Source: Thermodesulfobacteriota bacterium
GTDB lineage: Bacteria > Desulfobacterota > DSM-4660 > Desulfatiglandales > Desulfatiglandaceae
Assembly (NCBI GenBank): GCA_028278625.1
Contig: JANQDY010000079.1
Location: 1-59,350, forward strand
DNA: 59,350 nt
Direction of reading: 5' to 3'
The position numbers were made by a program, and so were the translations under genes. Below the pieces are notes generated by a model that worked only from the letters and a program-made list of their open reading frames with translations, made no database searches and was not told the DNA's origin. Of this stretch, positions 25,545-33,207 are shown piece after piece (position 1 is the stretch's first letter; each line of letters opens with the position of its first letter).

Positions 25545-28500
25545 ATGGAAGAATGGATCAGACATGAAAGTGAAAATGCCCTTGAAAAGGGATATGAGGG
25601 CATTCTTGCATTGACGAACCGATGGGGGAACGTTGGCCCCTACCTGTTTCGTAAGACTGAAGAATTGGACAAGATGGTCTTTGAGCCCATCCACAGGCTG
25701 TCAAAAAGCCTTTCCCTGATGCTCAGGAAGCGACCGGACGCCCGTATTGCAGCGGTTTTGAGGGGGTGTGACGTTCGAGCCATCCGGAAATTAGCGGAAA
25801 AAGGTGAAATCGGGACGGATGGGCTGCATATTATCGGTATCACCTGTTCCCATGAACAGGCGGAAATATGCAACTGCGAAAAACCCATCTACAGCACGGC
25901 CCATTGCACCGGTTGCTGGAAATGCATGGATGCCTGCAAAGAAGAAGCCATCCAACGCATCAACACCTGTCCCATCGCCATTCCCAACGAGTTTGACATG
26001 AAACTGTCAAACAGAAAGGCCATCTATATTCCTTATCCTCAGGCGGTCCCTTTAAAAGCCACCCGTGACCTTGACAATTGCCTCAAGATCACGGATGCCA
26101 TGGATTGTAAGGGCTGTGAAAGGATTTGTCAGGCCGAGGCCATCATCCATGAAGACGACGAAATCAGCGAGGAAATCCATGTGGGCTCAGTGATCCTGGC
26201 GCCCGGTTTTACACCCTATGACCCTTCCCATATGGATTTCTACGGTTTCGGACATCTCCCCAATGTGGTCACCTCCATGCAATTCGAAAGGCTGCTTTCC
26301 GCCTCCGGACCTTTTGGTGGACATCTGGTTCGGCTTTCAGACCACCGGGAACCGAAGAAAATCGCCTGGGTCCAGTGTGTCGGTTCCAGGGACAGCAATC
26401 GATGCAATCACGCCTACTGCTCCTCGGTCTGTTGCATGTATGCCATAAAAGAGGCCATCATCGCCAAGGAACATGCCGGAGGAGATCTGGACTGCACGAT
26501 CTTTTATATGGACATGCGGACCTACGGCAAGGACTTTGAGCGGTATTACAATGACGCTCGGGACAAACACGGCATTCGTTTTGTACGATCCCGTATCCAT
26601 ACGGTCGATCCGGCTCCGGATGGTGATTTATTAAGCTTCCGATACACAACGGAAGAGGGGGATCCCGTGACCGAGGCATTTGACATGGTCGTCCTTTCCG
26701 TCGGTCTCGAGACGCCGCCCGAACTGATTGATCTCAGCCGCGATCTCGGCATTGAACTGACGGAAGGGGACTTTTGCGAGACATCCAGTTTCACCCCGGT
26801 GACCACTTCCCGGGACGGCATATTTGTGAGCGGCGCCTTTTTAAATCCCAAGGATATTCCACAGTCGGTCATTGATGCCAGTGCCGCGGCCTGTGCCGCG
26901 GGTGAAGCACTGAGCAAGGCCCGCCATACGCTCACAAAGACCAAAGAGGTCATTCCGGAAACCGACATCATGGGGGAGCGCCCCAGCATCGGGGTCTTTG
27001 TCTGCCGATGCGGCATCAACATCGCAGGCGTTGTGGACATTGATGAGGTGCGGGATTATGCCGCCGGCCTGCCTTACGTGAACTTTGTCACCGACAACCT
27101 CTATACCTGTTCGCAGGATACCCAGGACACCATGACCCAGGTGATCCGGGAACAAAACCTCAACCGCATTGTGGTTGCTGCCTGTACCCCCAAAACCCAC
27201 GAACCGCTCTTCCAGGAAACGCTGATCAATGCCAGTCTGAACAAGTACCTCTTTGAGATGGTCAATATTCGAAACCAGGATTCCTGGGTCCATAAAGACA
27301 ATCCCGAAATGGCCACGGAAAAGGCAAAAGATCTGGTTCGAATGGCGGTGGCGAAAGTTGCCCTGATGGATCCCCTCAAGGAGTCCACCTTGGAAATCGA
27401 TCAGGGGGCACTGGTCATCGGCGGCGGCATTTCCGGACTGACCGCTGCCAGAACCCTCTCAGCCCAGGGGTACCCGGTCTGCTTGGTGGAACGATCATCG
27501 GCCTTGGGAGGGCAGGCCCTCAGTCTTTATAGGACATGGAAGGGCGAGGATGTTCAGGAGCGGTTGACGGATCTGGTCAGGAGCGTCCGATCGGACCCCA
27601 ATATTGATGTTTGTCTTGATACGGAAGTATCCCATGTGGAGGGGTTTGTGGGCAACTTCACAACGACCCTCTCTTCCCAAAAGGAAAAGGAAAAAACCGT
27701 TCGGCACGGAGTGGCGGTCATTTCAACGGGTGCCTCCGAATATCAGCCGGATGAATATCTCTATCAGAAGGATGAACGGGTTCTGACTCATCTGGAGCTG
27801 GACCGTCTGTTTCTGTCCGATGATCCGAAGATCAGGGAACTCAAGTCCGTCGTATTCATTCAATGCGTGGGCTCCCGGGAGCCGGAAAGGCCCTATTGTT
27901 CGAGGGTCTGCTGCACACACACCATGGAAAGCGCGCTTCATCTGAAGAAGCTCAACCCGAAAACAGAGGTCTATGTTCTTTTTAGGGATATCAGAACCTA
28001 CGGTGAGAGGGAATACTTATATCGCCAGGCACGAATGGCCGGCGTAAAATTCTTCCGGTATTCCCTGGACCAAAAACCAAAGGTGTCTCCCATGGCCGAT
28101 GGGCTCCAGCTCGAAGTCATGGATCGGATCCTTTCACGAACCGTACGGATCGAGGCCGATTTGCTTTGTCTCGGCACCGCCATTGTACCTCAAAGGGATG
28201 AGAAACTGGCCCAGTTTTTCAAAGTCCCAATGAATGAGGACGGTTTTTTCGTGGAAGCCCACGCCAAGCTGGGTCCATCAAAATTTGCAACGGACGGTGT
28301 CTTTCTCTGCGGCATGGCCCACTACCCCAAGCCCATTGACGAGTCCGTGGGGCAATCCCTGGCGGCGGCTTCCTGCGCCATCACCCTTTTGGCCAGAAAG
28401 CGTTTCGCCGTGAGCGGTACTGTTGCCACCGCCAACCCGCTCTATTGCAGCAGCTGCGGTGTCTGCATCGAACTCTGCCCATATTCGGCACCTTCTTTTG

Positions 28501-28649
28501 TGGAAGAAGGGCGGTTTGAAGGAAAAGCGGAAGTGAATCCCATTTTGTGCAAAGGATGCGGATTGTGTGTCGCTTCATGCCGTTCCGGCGCCATGAATTT
28601 AAAAGGTTTTGGCGACGACCAAATTATGGCAATGATTGACCAAATCTAG
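25545..28649 (+). CDS. Giant HdrA: FrhB-like N-terminus, HdrA C-terminal half, then a whole HdrA
   Basis: A 1034-residue protein. Residues 1-110 resemble the N-terminus of the FrhB/FlxC-like protein at 29200 (AAVLRGCDVRAIRKLA, LHIIGITC). From about 121 (CTGCWKCMDACKEEA) the chain follows canonical HdrA from its ferredoxin onward: IPNEFDMKLSNRKAIYIPYP, LAPGFTPYDPSHMDFYGFG, QCVGSRDSNRCNHAYCSSVCC. It lacks any first Rossmann motif for this copy. At about 484 a second, complete HdrA begins (VFVCRCGINIAGVVDIDEV, NLYTCSQDTQ, ACTPKTHEPLFQ, FAD motif VIGGGISGLTAARTL near 622, QCVGSREPERPYCSRVCC). It ends in two [4Fe-4S] motifs (CSSCGVCIELCP, CKGCGLCVASC) near 964-1015. The start at 25545 has GGGAGA upstream. 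It likely forms the flavin core of an electron-bifurcating complex with the preceding protein supplying the missing half. Confidence 0.88.
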   Translation: MEEWIRHESENALEKGYEGILALTNRWGNVGPYLFRKTEELDKMVFEPIHRLSKSLSLMLRKRPDARIAAVLRGCDVRAIRKLAEKGEIGTDGLHIIGITCSHEQAEICNCEKPIYSTAHCTGCWKCMDACKEEAIQRINTCPIAIPNEFDMKLSNRKAIYIPYPQAVPLKATRDLDNCLKITDAMDCKGCERICQAEAIIHEDDEISEEIHVGSVILAPGFTPYDPSHMDFYGFGHLPNVVTSMQFERLLSASGPFGGHLVRLSDHREPKKIAWVQCVGSRDSNRCNHAYCSSVCCMYAIKEAIIAKEHAGGDLDCTIFYMDMRTYGKDFERYYNDARDKHGIRFVRSRIHTVDPAPDGDLLSFRYTTEEGDPVTEAFDMVVLSVGLETPPELIDLSRDLGIELTEGDFCETSSFTPVTTSRDGIFVSGAFLNPKDIPQSVIDASAAACAAGEALSKARHTLTKTKEVIPETDIMGERPSIGVFVCRCGINIAGVVDIDEVRDYAAGLPYVNFVTDNLYTCSQDTQDTMTQVIREQNLNRIVVAACTPKTHEPLFQETLINASLNKYLFEMVNIRNQDSWVHKDNPEMATEKAKDLVRMAVAKVALMDPLKESTLEIDQGALVIGGGISGLTAARTLSAQGYPVCLVERSSALGGQALSLYRTWKGEDVQERLTDLVRSVRSDPNIDVCLDTEVSHVEGFVGNFTTTLSSQKEKEKTVRHGVAVISTGASEYQPDEYLYQKDERVLTHLELDRLFLSDDPKIRELKSVVFIQCVGSREPERPYCSRVCCTHTMESALHLKKLNPKTEVYVLFRDIRTYGEREYLYRQARMAGVKFFRYSLDQKPKVSPMADGLQLEVMDRILSRTVRIEADLLCLGTAIVPQRDEKLAQFFKVPMNEDGFFVEAHAKLGPSKFATDGVFLCGMAHYPKPIDESVGQSLAAASCAITLLARKRFAVSGTVATANPLYCSSCGVCIELCPYSAPSFVEEGRFEGKAEVNPILCKGCGLCVASCRSGAMNLKGFGDDQIMAMIDQI

Positions 28650-28768
28650 GAATTTATACGGAAAATCCGTACAGGTTTCATTTTTTTCTAAAATTTGACC
28701 ACATGATGTGCTATAGGGGTTGGTCAGATTTGAGGTTAAGAAGGAAATTATTGACAGGAGATGAGTGA

Positions 28769-29200
28769 ATGAGCGACTGGGAGCCAAAAATCACAACTTT
28801 TCTTTGTAACTGGTGCAGTTACGGCGCAGCGGATCTGGCAGGTGTCAGCCGTTTTCAATATCCGCCAAATTTCAGGATCATCCGCGTCCCCTGCTCGGCC
28901 CGGGTAACCCCGAAATTCGTGCTGGCGGCATTTCGTCATGGTTCTGACGGTGTCTGGGTGTCCGGATGACACCCCGGCGACTGCCATTACCTGGAAGGTA
29001 ATTACTACGCAAGACGAAAATTCGCGCTGCTTAAGGGTCTTCTGGAACATATCGGCCTTGAACCCGGCAGATTACATTTTTCATGGATATCATCCGCTGA
29101 AGCCACCAAATTCGTGGAAGTGGCAAACACGGTGGCCAGTGACGTAAAGGCTTTGGGGCCGACCCGCTATTTCATCAAATCGAGAGCTGAGGTGGCATAA
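28769..29200 (+). CDS. FlxD/MvhD-like [2Fe-2S] linker protein, selenocysteine-containing
   Basis: A 143-residue protein if TGA at 28967-28969 is Sec67. It shows [15 protein letters not shown] near residue 11, VPCSARV near 41 and [19 protein letters not shown], where MvhD proteins have GCHPGDCHY. Length is right for MvhD (about 140). The family binds a [2Fe-2S] cluster and passes electrons from a hydrogenase or Flx proteins to HdrA. The stop overlaps the next start by one base (TAATG), so translation is coupled. AGGAG precedes the ATG. Ignoring Sec would leave a meaningless 66-residue stub. Confidence 0.92.
28986..29002 (+). promoter_or_regulatory. SECIS element for FlxD-like Sec67
   Basis: ATTACCT (28986-28992) pairs with AGGTAAT (28996-29002) around a GGA loop (28993-28995). 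The loop position relative to the UGA matches the other two SECIS hairpins within one base. Confidence 0.8.
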
Positions 29201-30150
29201 TGCTCAAATACACCGAAAAAATCAGGGAAACAGCAAAGAAGCTGTTTGAAGAAGAAAAAGTGGACGTCTTCATCGGTTACCGGAAAGGGACGGTGCCCAT
29301 GATGAACGAGCCACTGCTGGTGAGCGACCCTGATAAAGTGGACCAGCTTTACTGGGACAATTTCTGCGGCCTGAACCTGTGCAACTATCTGACCAAAAGA
29401 ACAGACAGAATCGGCATCATCGCCAACGGATGCAACTCTAGAAACATGGTCACTCACATCATCGAAAACCAGATCAAACGGGATCAGCTGCATATCGTGG
29501 GCATCCCGTGCGAAGGCATGATCGACCATCGGGCCGTGGCTCGAGCAGTGAAGCACAAGGAAATCATTGAGGTTCAACAGGACGGCGCCGAATTTGTGGT
29601 GAAAGGAAATGGTTTTGAGGAAACATTTCCAAAGGAGAAGTTTCTTCAGAGCAACTGCGCCGTGTGCAGACACCGCAATCCCGTTATATACGATGAAATG
29701 CTGGGTGATCCGGTGCCGGAACAGACCGATGTCAACCCCTACTCGGACGTTCTGAAGATCGAACCCATGGATCCCGAAAAAAAACAGGGCTTTTTCACAC
29801 GGCTCATCAGTCGGTGCATTCGTTGTTATGCCTGCAGAAACAGTTGCCCCCTATGTTACTGCCCCACTTGTTTCGTGGACGAATCCAGACCTCAGTGGGT
29901 TGGAAAGAGCATCGACCCCACGGACACCATGACCTTTCACTTCCTGAGGGCCTATCACTGCGCGGGTCGGTGCACGGACTGCGGCGCCTGTGAGCGCGTC
30001 TGCCCCATGAACATCTCCATGCGGCAATTTACCAAGAAACTCAACAAAGATGCCGAAGAACTGTTCTCTTGGGAAGCCGGGCTTGATTCGGAAGAAAGGC
30101 CGCCCCTGGACGTTTACCGACCCGATGACTATAACGACTTTATAAAGTGA
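29200..30150 (+). CDS. FlxC/FrhB-like iron-sulfur protein
   Basis: A 316-residue protein. The first 190 residues resemble the FrhB/F420-dehydrogenase beta fold (VDVFIGYRKGTVPMM, IGIIANGCNSRNMV, HIVGIPCEGMID) and carry NCAVCRH. The C-terminal part binds two [4Fe-4S] clusters: CIRCYACRNSCP, followed by CYCPTC, and CTDCGACERVCP. In flxABCD-hdrABC operons FlxC is an Fe-S protein linking FlxB and FlxD. Position between the FlxD-like and FlxB-like genes supports this role. Similarity of its ends to parts of the two preceding genes is notable. Confidence 0.8.
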   Translation: MLKYTEKIRETAKKLFEEEKVDVFIGYRKGTVPMMNEPLLVSDPDKVDQLYWDNFCGLNLCNYLTKRTDRIGIIANGCNSRNMVTHIIENQIKRDQLHIVGIPCEGMIDHRAVARAVKHKEIIEVQQDGAEFVVKGNGFEETFPKEKFLQSNCAVCRHRNPVIYDEMLGDPVPEQTDVNPYSDVLKIEPMDPEKKQGFFTRLISRCIRCYACRNSCPLCYCPTCFVDESRPQWVGKSIDPTDTMTFHFLRAYHCAGRCTDCGACERVCPMNISMRQFTKKLNKDAEELFSWEAGLDSEERPPLDVYRPDDYNDFIK

Positions 30151-30191
30151 TTCCCAAACGGAACCAACAGATATCATCAAAGGTAGCTGAC

Positions 30192-31229
30192 ATGACTGAG
30201 AAAGTTTTCACCAAGGAAGAATGGATGGGGGCCCTGGATACCTTGAAGGAGTCCTACAGGCTTTTTGGTCCGGTAAAGGATGGTGATTTTCATACGTTTC
30301 TGCCGCTTGACGGAGAAAAGATGCCGGATTTCGATTACGACAACAGCCGGCTCTCACCCAAATCCGTTGTCTATCCCGAATCGGAAAGGATGTTTGAGTA
30401 TTCTCTGGACGAAAGTGAAGAGGATGCACACATCCTCAAGGAATCCCCCAAAGACTATTCAGCCCGCGCGATTCTGGGCATTCGGCCCTGTGATGCACAG
30501 GCCTTTCAAATCGTAAAACGCAACTTCGACAACCCGGAGTTTCAGGATCCCTGGTGGACCGGGCATTTTAATTCCACCACCCTTGTGGGTTTGGGGTGCA
30601 ATACCCCTTGTGCCACGTGTTTTTGTACCGAGGTTGGTGGCGGCCCCTTTAGTGAAACGGGACTCGATGCGCTGCTTTTTGATCTGGGGGATCATTACCT
30701 GGCAAGGGCCTTTACTGAGAAAGGGGAGGCTTTTCTTGAAAAAGTGCCCGGTAAACCCGCGGGCGACGACGTCCAAAAAGCTGTCCAGGCCCTGAAACAA
30801 TCCAGCGAGGAACAGATCACCGCCGAGGTTCCCACGGATCAATTGAAAGACAAAGTCACCATTGAACTGTTTGATGCGCCCATGTGGGAAGACATCGCCT
30901 TTGCATGCCTCAACTGCGGTACCTGCACGTATCTTTGCCCCACCTGCTGGTGTTTCGACATCCAGGATGAGGTTCAAGGCAAAGAAGGGGACCGGATTCG
31001 CAACTGGGATTCGTGCATGTTTCCGCTTTTTTCCCTTCACGGATCCGGGCATAACCCAAGGGACAATAAGTTCCAGCGGGTGCGGCAGCGGTTCATGCAT
31101 AAACTGAAATACTATGTGGACAAGTACCAGAGCGGTATTCAGTGCTCCGGATGCGGCCGCTGCGTTAACTATTGTCCGGTAAACATTGACATTCGGAAAG
31201 TCTGTAAGCGGATGAACGACTTTGCGTAA
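30192..31229 (+). CDS. FlxB/AsrA-like 4Fe-4S dicluster protein
   Basis: A 345-residue protein like the A subunit of anaerobic sulfite reductase. Visible are LGIRPCDAQAFQIVKRNF near residue 95, GCNTPCATCFC near 135, and two C-terminal [4Fe-4S] motifs, CLNCGTCTYLCPTC near 240 and CSGCGRCVNYCP near 318. The start at 30192 is preceded by AAAGG; a longer reading from 30147 overlaps the previous gene and has no ribosome site. It would carry electrons from the FlxA-like NAD(P)H-oxidising subunit. No sulfite reductase catalytic subunit is nearby, so Flx is favoured over Asr. Confidence 0.85.
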   Translation: MTEKVFTKEEWMGALDTLKESYRLFGPVKDGDFHTFLPLDGEKMPDFDYDNSRLSPKSVVYPESERMFEYSLDESEEDAHILKESPKDYSARAILGIRPCDAQAFQIVKRNFDNPEFQDPWWTGHFNSTTLVGLGCNTPCATCFCTEVGGGPFSETGLDALLFDLGDHYLARAFTEKGEAFLEKVPGKPAGDDVQKAVQALKQSSEEQITAEVPTDQLKDKVTIELFDAPMWEDIAFACLNCGTCTYLCPTCWCFDIQDEVQGKEGDRIRNWDSCMFPLFSLHGSGHNPRDNKFQRVRQRFMHKLKYYVDKYQSGIQCSGCGRCVNYCPVNIDIRKVCKRMNDFA

Positions 31230-31250
31230 CAAAATAGGAGGGCGGTTCAA

Positions 31251-32093
31251 TTGGGAAATCCTTATTTACCCTATCCTGTTCGCATTGACAGGATTGTGAC
31301 GGAAACAGAGGACAAGAATCTCAAGACGTTCCGGTTCGTTTTTTTGAACCCGGAAGACGAAGAAAAATTTGCATATACGCCCGGCCAGTTCGCCGAACTG
31401 TCCATCGCCGGCAAGGGAGAGATTCCCATCGGCATCGCGTCCTCGCCAACGGAAAAAGGCTATGTCACCTTTACGGTCAACAAGGTGGGCCTTGTCACGA
31501 CCCACCTTCACAACATGAAGGAAGGGGACGTCATGGGGATACGAGGCCCCCTGGGCAATTGGTACCCCTGGGATGAAATGGAAGGGAAGCACGTGGTGAT
31601 CGTAGGGGGCGGGTTTGCATTTACCACCTTGCGCTCCAGCATCATCTACATGTTGCACCCTGAAAACAGGCCCAAATTCGAGGACATCTCCGTTGTGTAC
31701 GGGGCCCGTAACCCCGGGATGCTGCTGTACAAGGATGAACTGGCCGAATGGGAACAGCGTGACGACATCAACGTGCACATCACCGTTGACGGAACCGATG
31801 ATCCCGACTGGAAGTACAACGTGGGATTTGTTCCCGCCATTACGGAACAGAAAGTTACCAGTGCGGACAATGCTATCGCCATCGTATGCGGGCCTCCCGC
31901 CATGATCAGGTTCACCCAACCGGTGCTGGAGAAATTGGGGTTTTCGCCGGAGCGTACGATTCTGTCCCTTGAAATGCGCATGAAATGCGGCATCGGCATC
32001 TGCGGTCGCTGCAACATCGGCGATCAGTACGTATGCAAAGACGGACCGGTCTTTTCCCTTGCCCAGCTCAAAACCATGCCCGGGGAATATTAG
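31251..32093 (+). CDS. FlxA/AsrB-like FAD- and NAD(P)-binding subunit
   Basis: A 280-residue protein of the ferredoxin-NADP reductase fold. It shows YTPGQFAELSI near residue 43 for FAD, IRGPLGNWYP, the NAD(P) region VVIVGGGFAFTTLRS near 110, and CGPPAMIRFT. The C-terminal [2Fe-2S] ligands are C-G-I-G-I-C-G-R-C plus a later Cys in YVCKDGPVF. It starts with TTG after AGGAGG. It oxidises NAD(P)H and feeds the Flx/Hdr chain. Last gene of the operon, followed by a strong terminator. Confidence 0.88.
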   Translation: MGNPYLPYPVRIDRIVTETEDKNLKTFRFVFLNPEDEEKFAYTPGQFAELSIAGKGEIPIGIASSPTEKGYVTFTVNKVGLVTTHLHNMKEGDVMGIRGPLGNWYPWDEMEGKHVVIVGGGFAFTTLRSSIIYMLHPENRPKFEDISVVYGARNPGMLLYKDELAEWEQRDDINVHITVDGTDDPDWKYNVGFVPAITEQKVTSADNAIAIVCGPPAMIRFTQPVLEKLGFSPERTILSLEMRMKCGIGICGRCNIGDQYVCKDGPVFSLAQLKTMPGEY

Positions 32094-32120
32094 ATTCCAG
32101 AGAACTTCATGAAAAACAAT

Positions 32121-32159
32121 ACGCCTGGAAGACCGCAAAGGTTTTCCGGGCGTCTTTTT
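32121..32159 (+). terminator. Terminator of the Flx/Hdr operon
   Basis: ACGCCTGGAAGACC (32121-32134) pairs with GGTTTTCCGGGCGT (32140-32153) around GCAAA, followed by CTTTTTG. Confidence 0.9.
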
Positions 32160-32201
32160 GTGTTTGCCCCACAGACGACATCACGAAGGCAGAACGATTT
32201 C

Positions 32202-32981
32202 CTAGAAGTACCGGCTCGCCTTATCCTGTCCTCCAATCCTGTCCCTGAACACCAGCAGCATCTGATTTCGGTCCTCAACCTGAAGGGCCTGTTCCAATCC
32301 CCCCGTATCCAGATTCACATTGATGGCTTCTTTTGTGAGCCGCAGCCCCATGGGATTCTTGCTGTTCATGGTTCTGGCCAGCTCAAGAGCACTCTCAAGA
32401 AGCATCTCTTTTTCCACCAGCCGGCTGCAGAACCCCAAATCCATGGCTTCCTGGGCGGTCATGAAATTTCCCGTCAGCATGAACTCGTATGCCCTTCCGG
32501 CACCGATAAGACGGGGCAGGAAATAGCTGCAGGCCATATCCGCCCCGCCGAGGCCGATATTGATATAGGCCGCTGAAAACCTGGCATCAGGTGTGATCAC
32601 CCGTACATCGGACGCCATGGCGAAGCTGAAGCCGAGACCCGCTGCAGCACCATGGACCGCGGCAATGATCGGTTGAGGCACTTGTCGCATGGCCAGGGTT
32701 ACCCGAGCCAAGCGTGCCTGTAACCGGTAAAATTCATCGGGCGACAATTGAGAGGCGGTCTTCATGGTTTCTTTCATATCGAGACCCGCGCAAAACCCCC
32801 TCCTGCCGTTCCCCTTCAGCACCACCACATGGGTATCAAGATCATAAAGCCGCTCTTTAAAGAAAGATTCCAGTTCCTTCATCATCTGAATGTTCACAGA
32901 ATTGAACTTGCGTGGCCGGTTCAAAGACAAAATTCCGATGCCCGCCTCTACCACTTCGTACTCAATCGTTTCATAATCCAT
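32202..32981 (-). CDS. Enoyl-CoA hydratase/isomerase family protein
   Basis: A 259-residue crotonase-fold protein. Oxyanion-hole segments are GFCAGLDMKET near residue 64 and AAVHGAAAGLGFSFAMASDVR near 107. At the position where hydratases carry catalytic Glu it has NIGLGGADMACSYFL, so the usual Glu pair is not evident and an isomerase or other crotonase activity is possible. Start 32981 has AAGGAG upstream. It stands alone between convergent and divergent neighbours with its own promoter. Likely acts on fatty or aromatic acyl-CoA intermediates. Confidence 0.88.
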   Translation of the reverse strand: MDYETIEYEVVEAGIGILSLNRPRKFNSVNIQMMKELESFFKERLYDLDTHVVVLKGNGRRGFCAGLDMKETMKTASQLSPDEFYRLQARLARVTLAMRQVPQPIIAAVHGAAAGLGFSFAMASDVRVITPDARFSAAYINIGLGGADMACSYFLPRLIGAGRAYEFMLTGNFMTAQEAMDLGFCSRLVEKEMLLESALELARTMNSKNPMGLRLTKEAINVNLDTGGLEQALQVEDRNQMLLVFRDRIGGQDKASRYF

Positions 32982-33028
32982 ACTATCAGGTTCTCCTTCG
33001 GTCCGTTCTGCGCCAATGTTCACACAAA

Positions 33029-33057
33029 ACTCTAACTGACGGGCCAATGGGTGTCAA
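33029..33057 (-). promoter_or_regulatory. Promoter of the crotonase-family gene
   Basis: Minus strand TTGACA (33057-33052), 17-base spacer, TAGAGT (33034-33029). Confidence 0.6.
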
Positions 33058-33128
33058 GGCGTGCGTGATCCGCGAAATCTCAAGTAAAGATCACGAAAGG
33101 ACTTGAAATTCCAGTGACTTATTTTTAT

Positions 33129-33157
33129 TTGACACTTTAAATCTTTTTTGCTAGCGT
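33129..33157 (+). promoter_or_regulatory. Promoter of the molybdopterin oxidoreductase operon
   Basis: TTGACA (33129-33134), 17-base spacer, TAGCGT (33152-33157), 51 bases before the start. The -10 is weak. Confidence 0.45.
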
Positions 33158-33207
33158 CCCCAAGAAAAAAGTATCAAAATCATCAATCTTCTTACCTTTT
33201 AAAGAAA

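Noticed and set aside
30192..32093. Anaerobic sulfite reductase AsrAB
   Set aside because: There is no AsrC sirohaem subunit; the genes follow HdrA and an FlxD/MvhD-like gene, so FlxBA is the better call.
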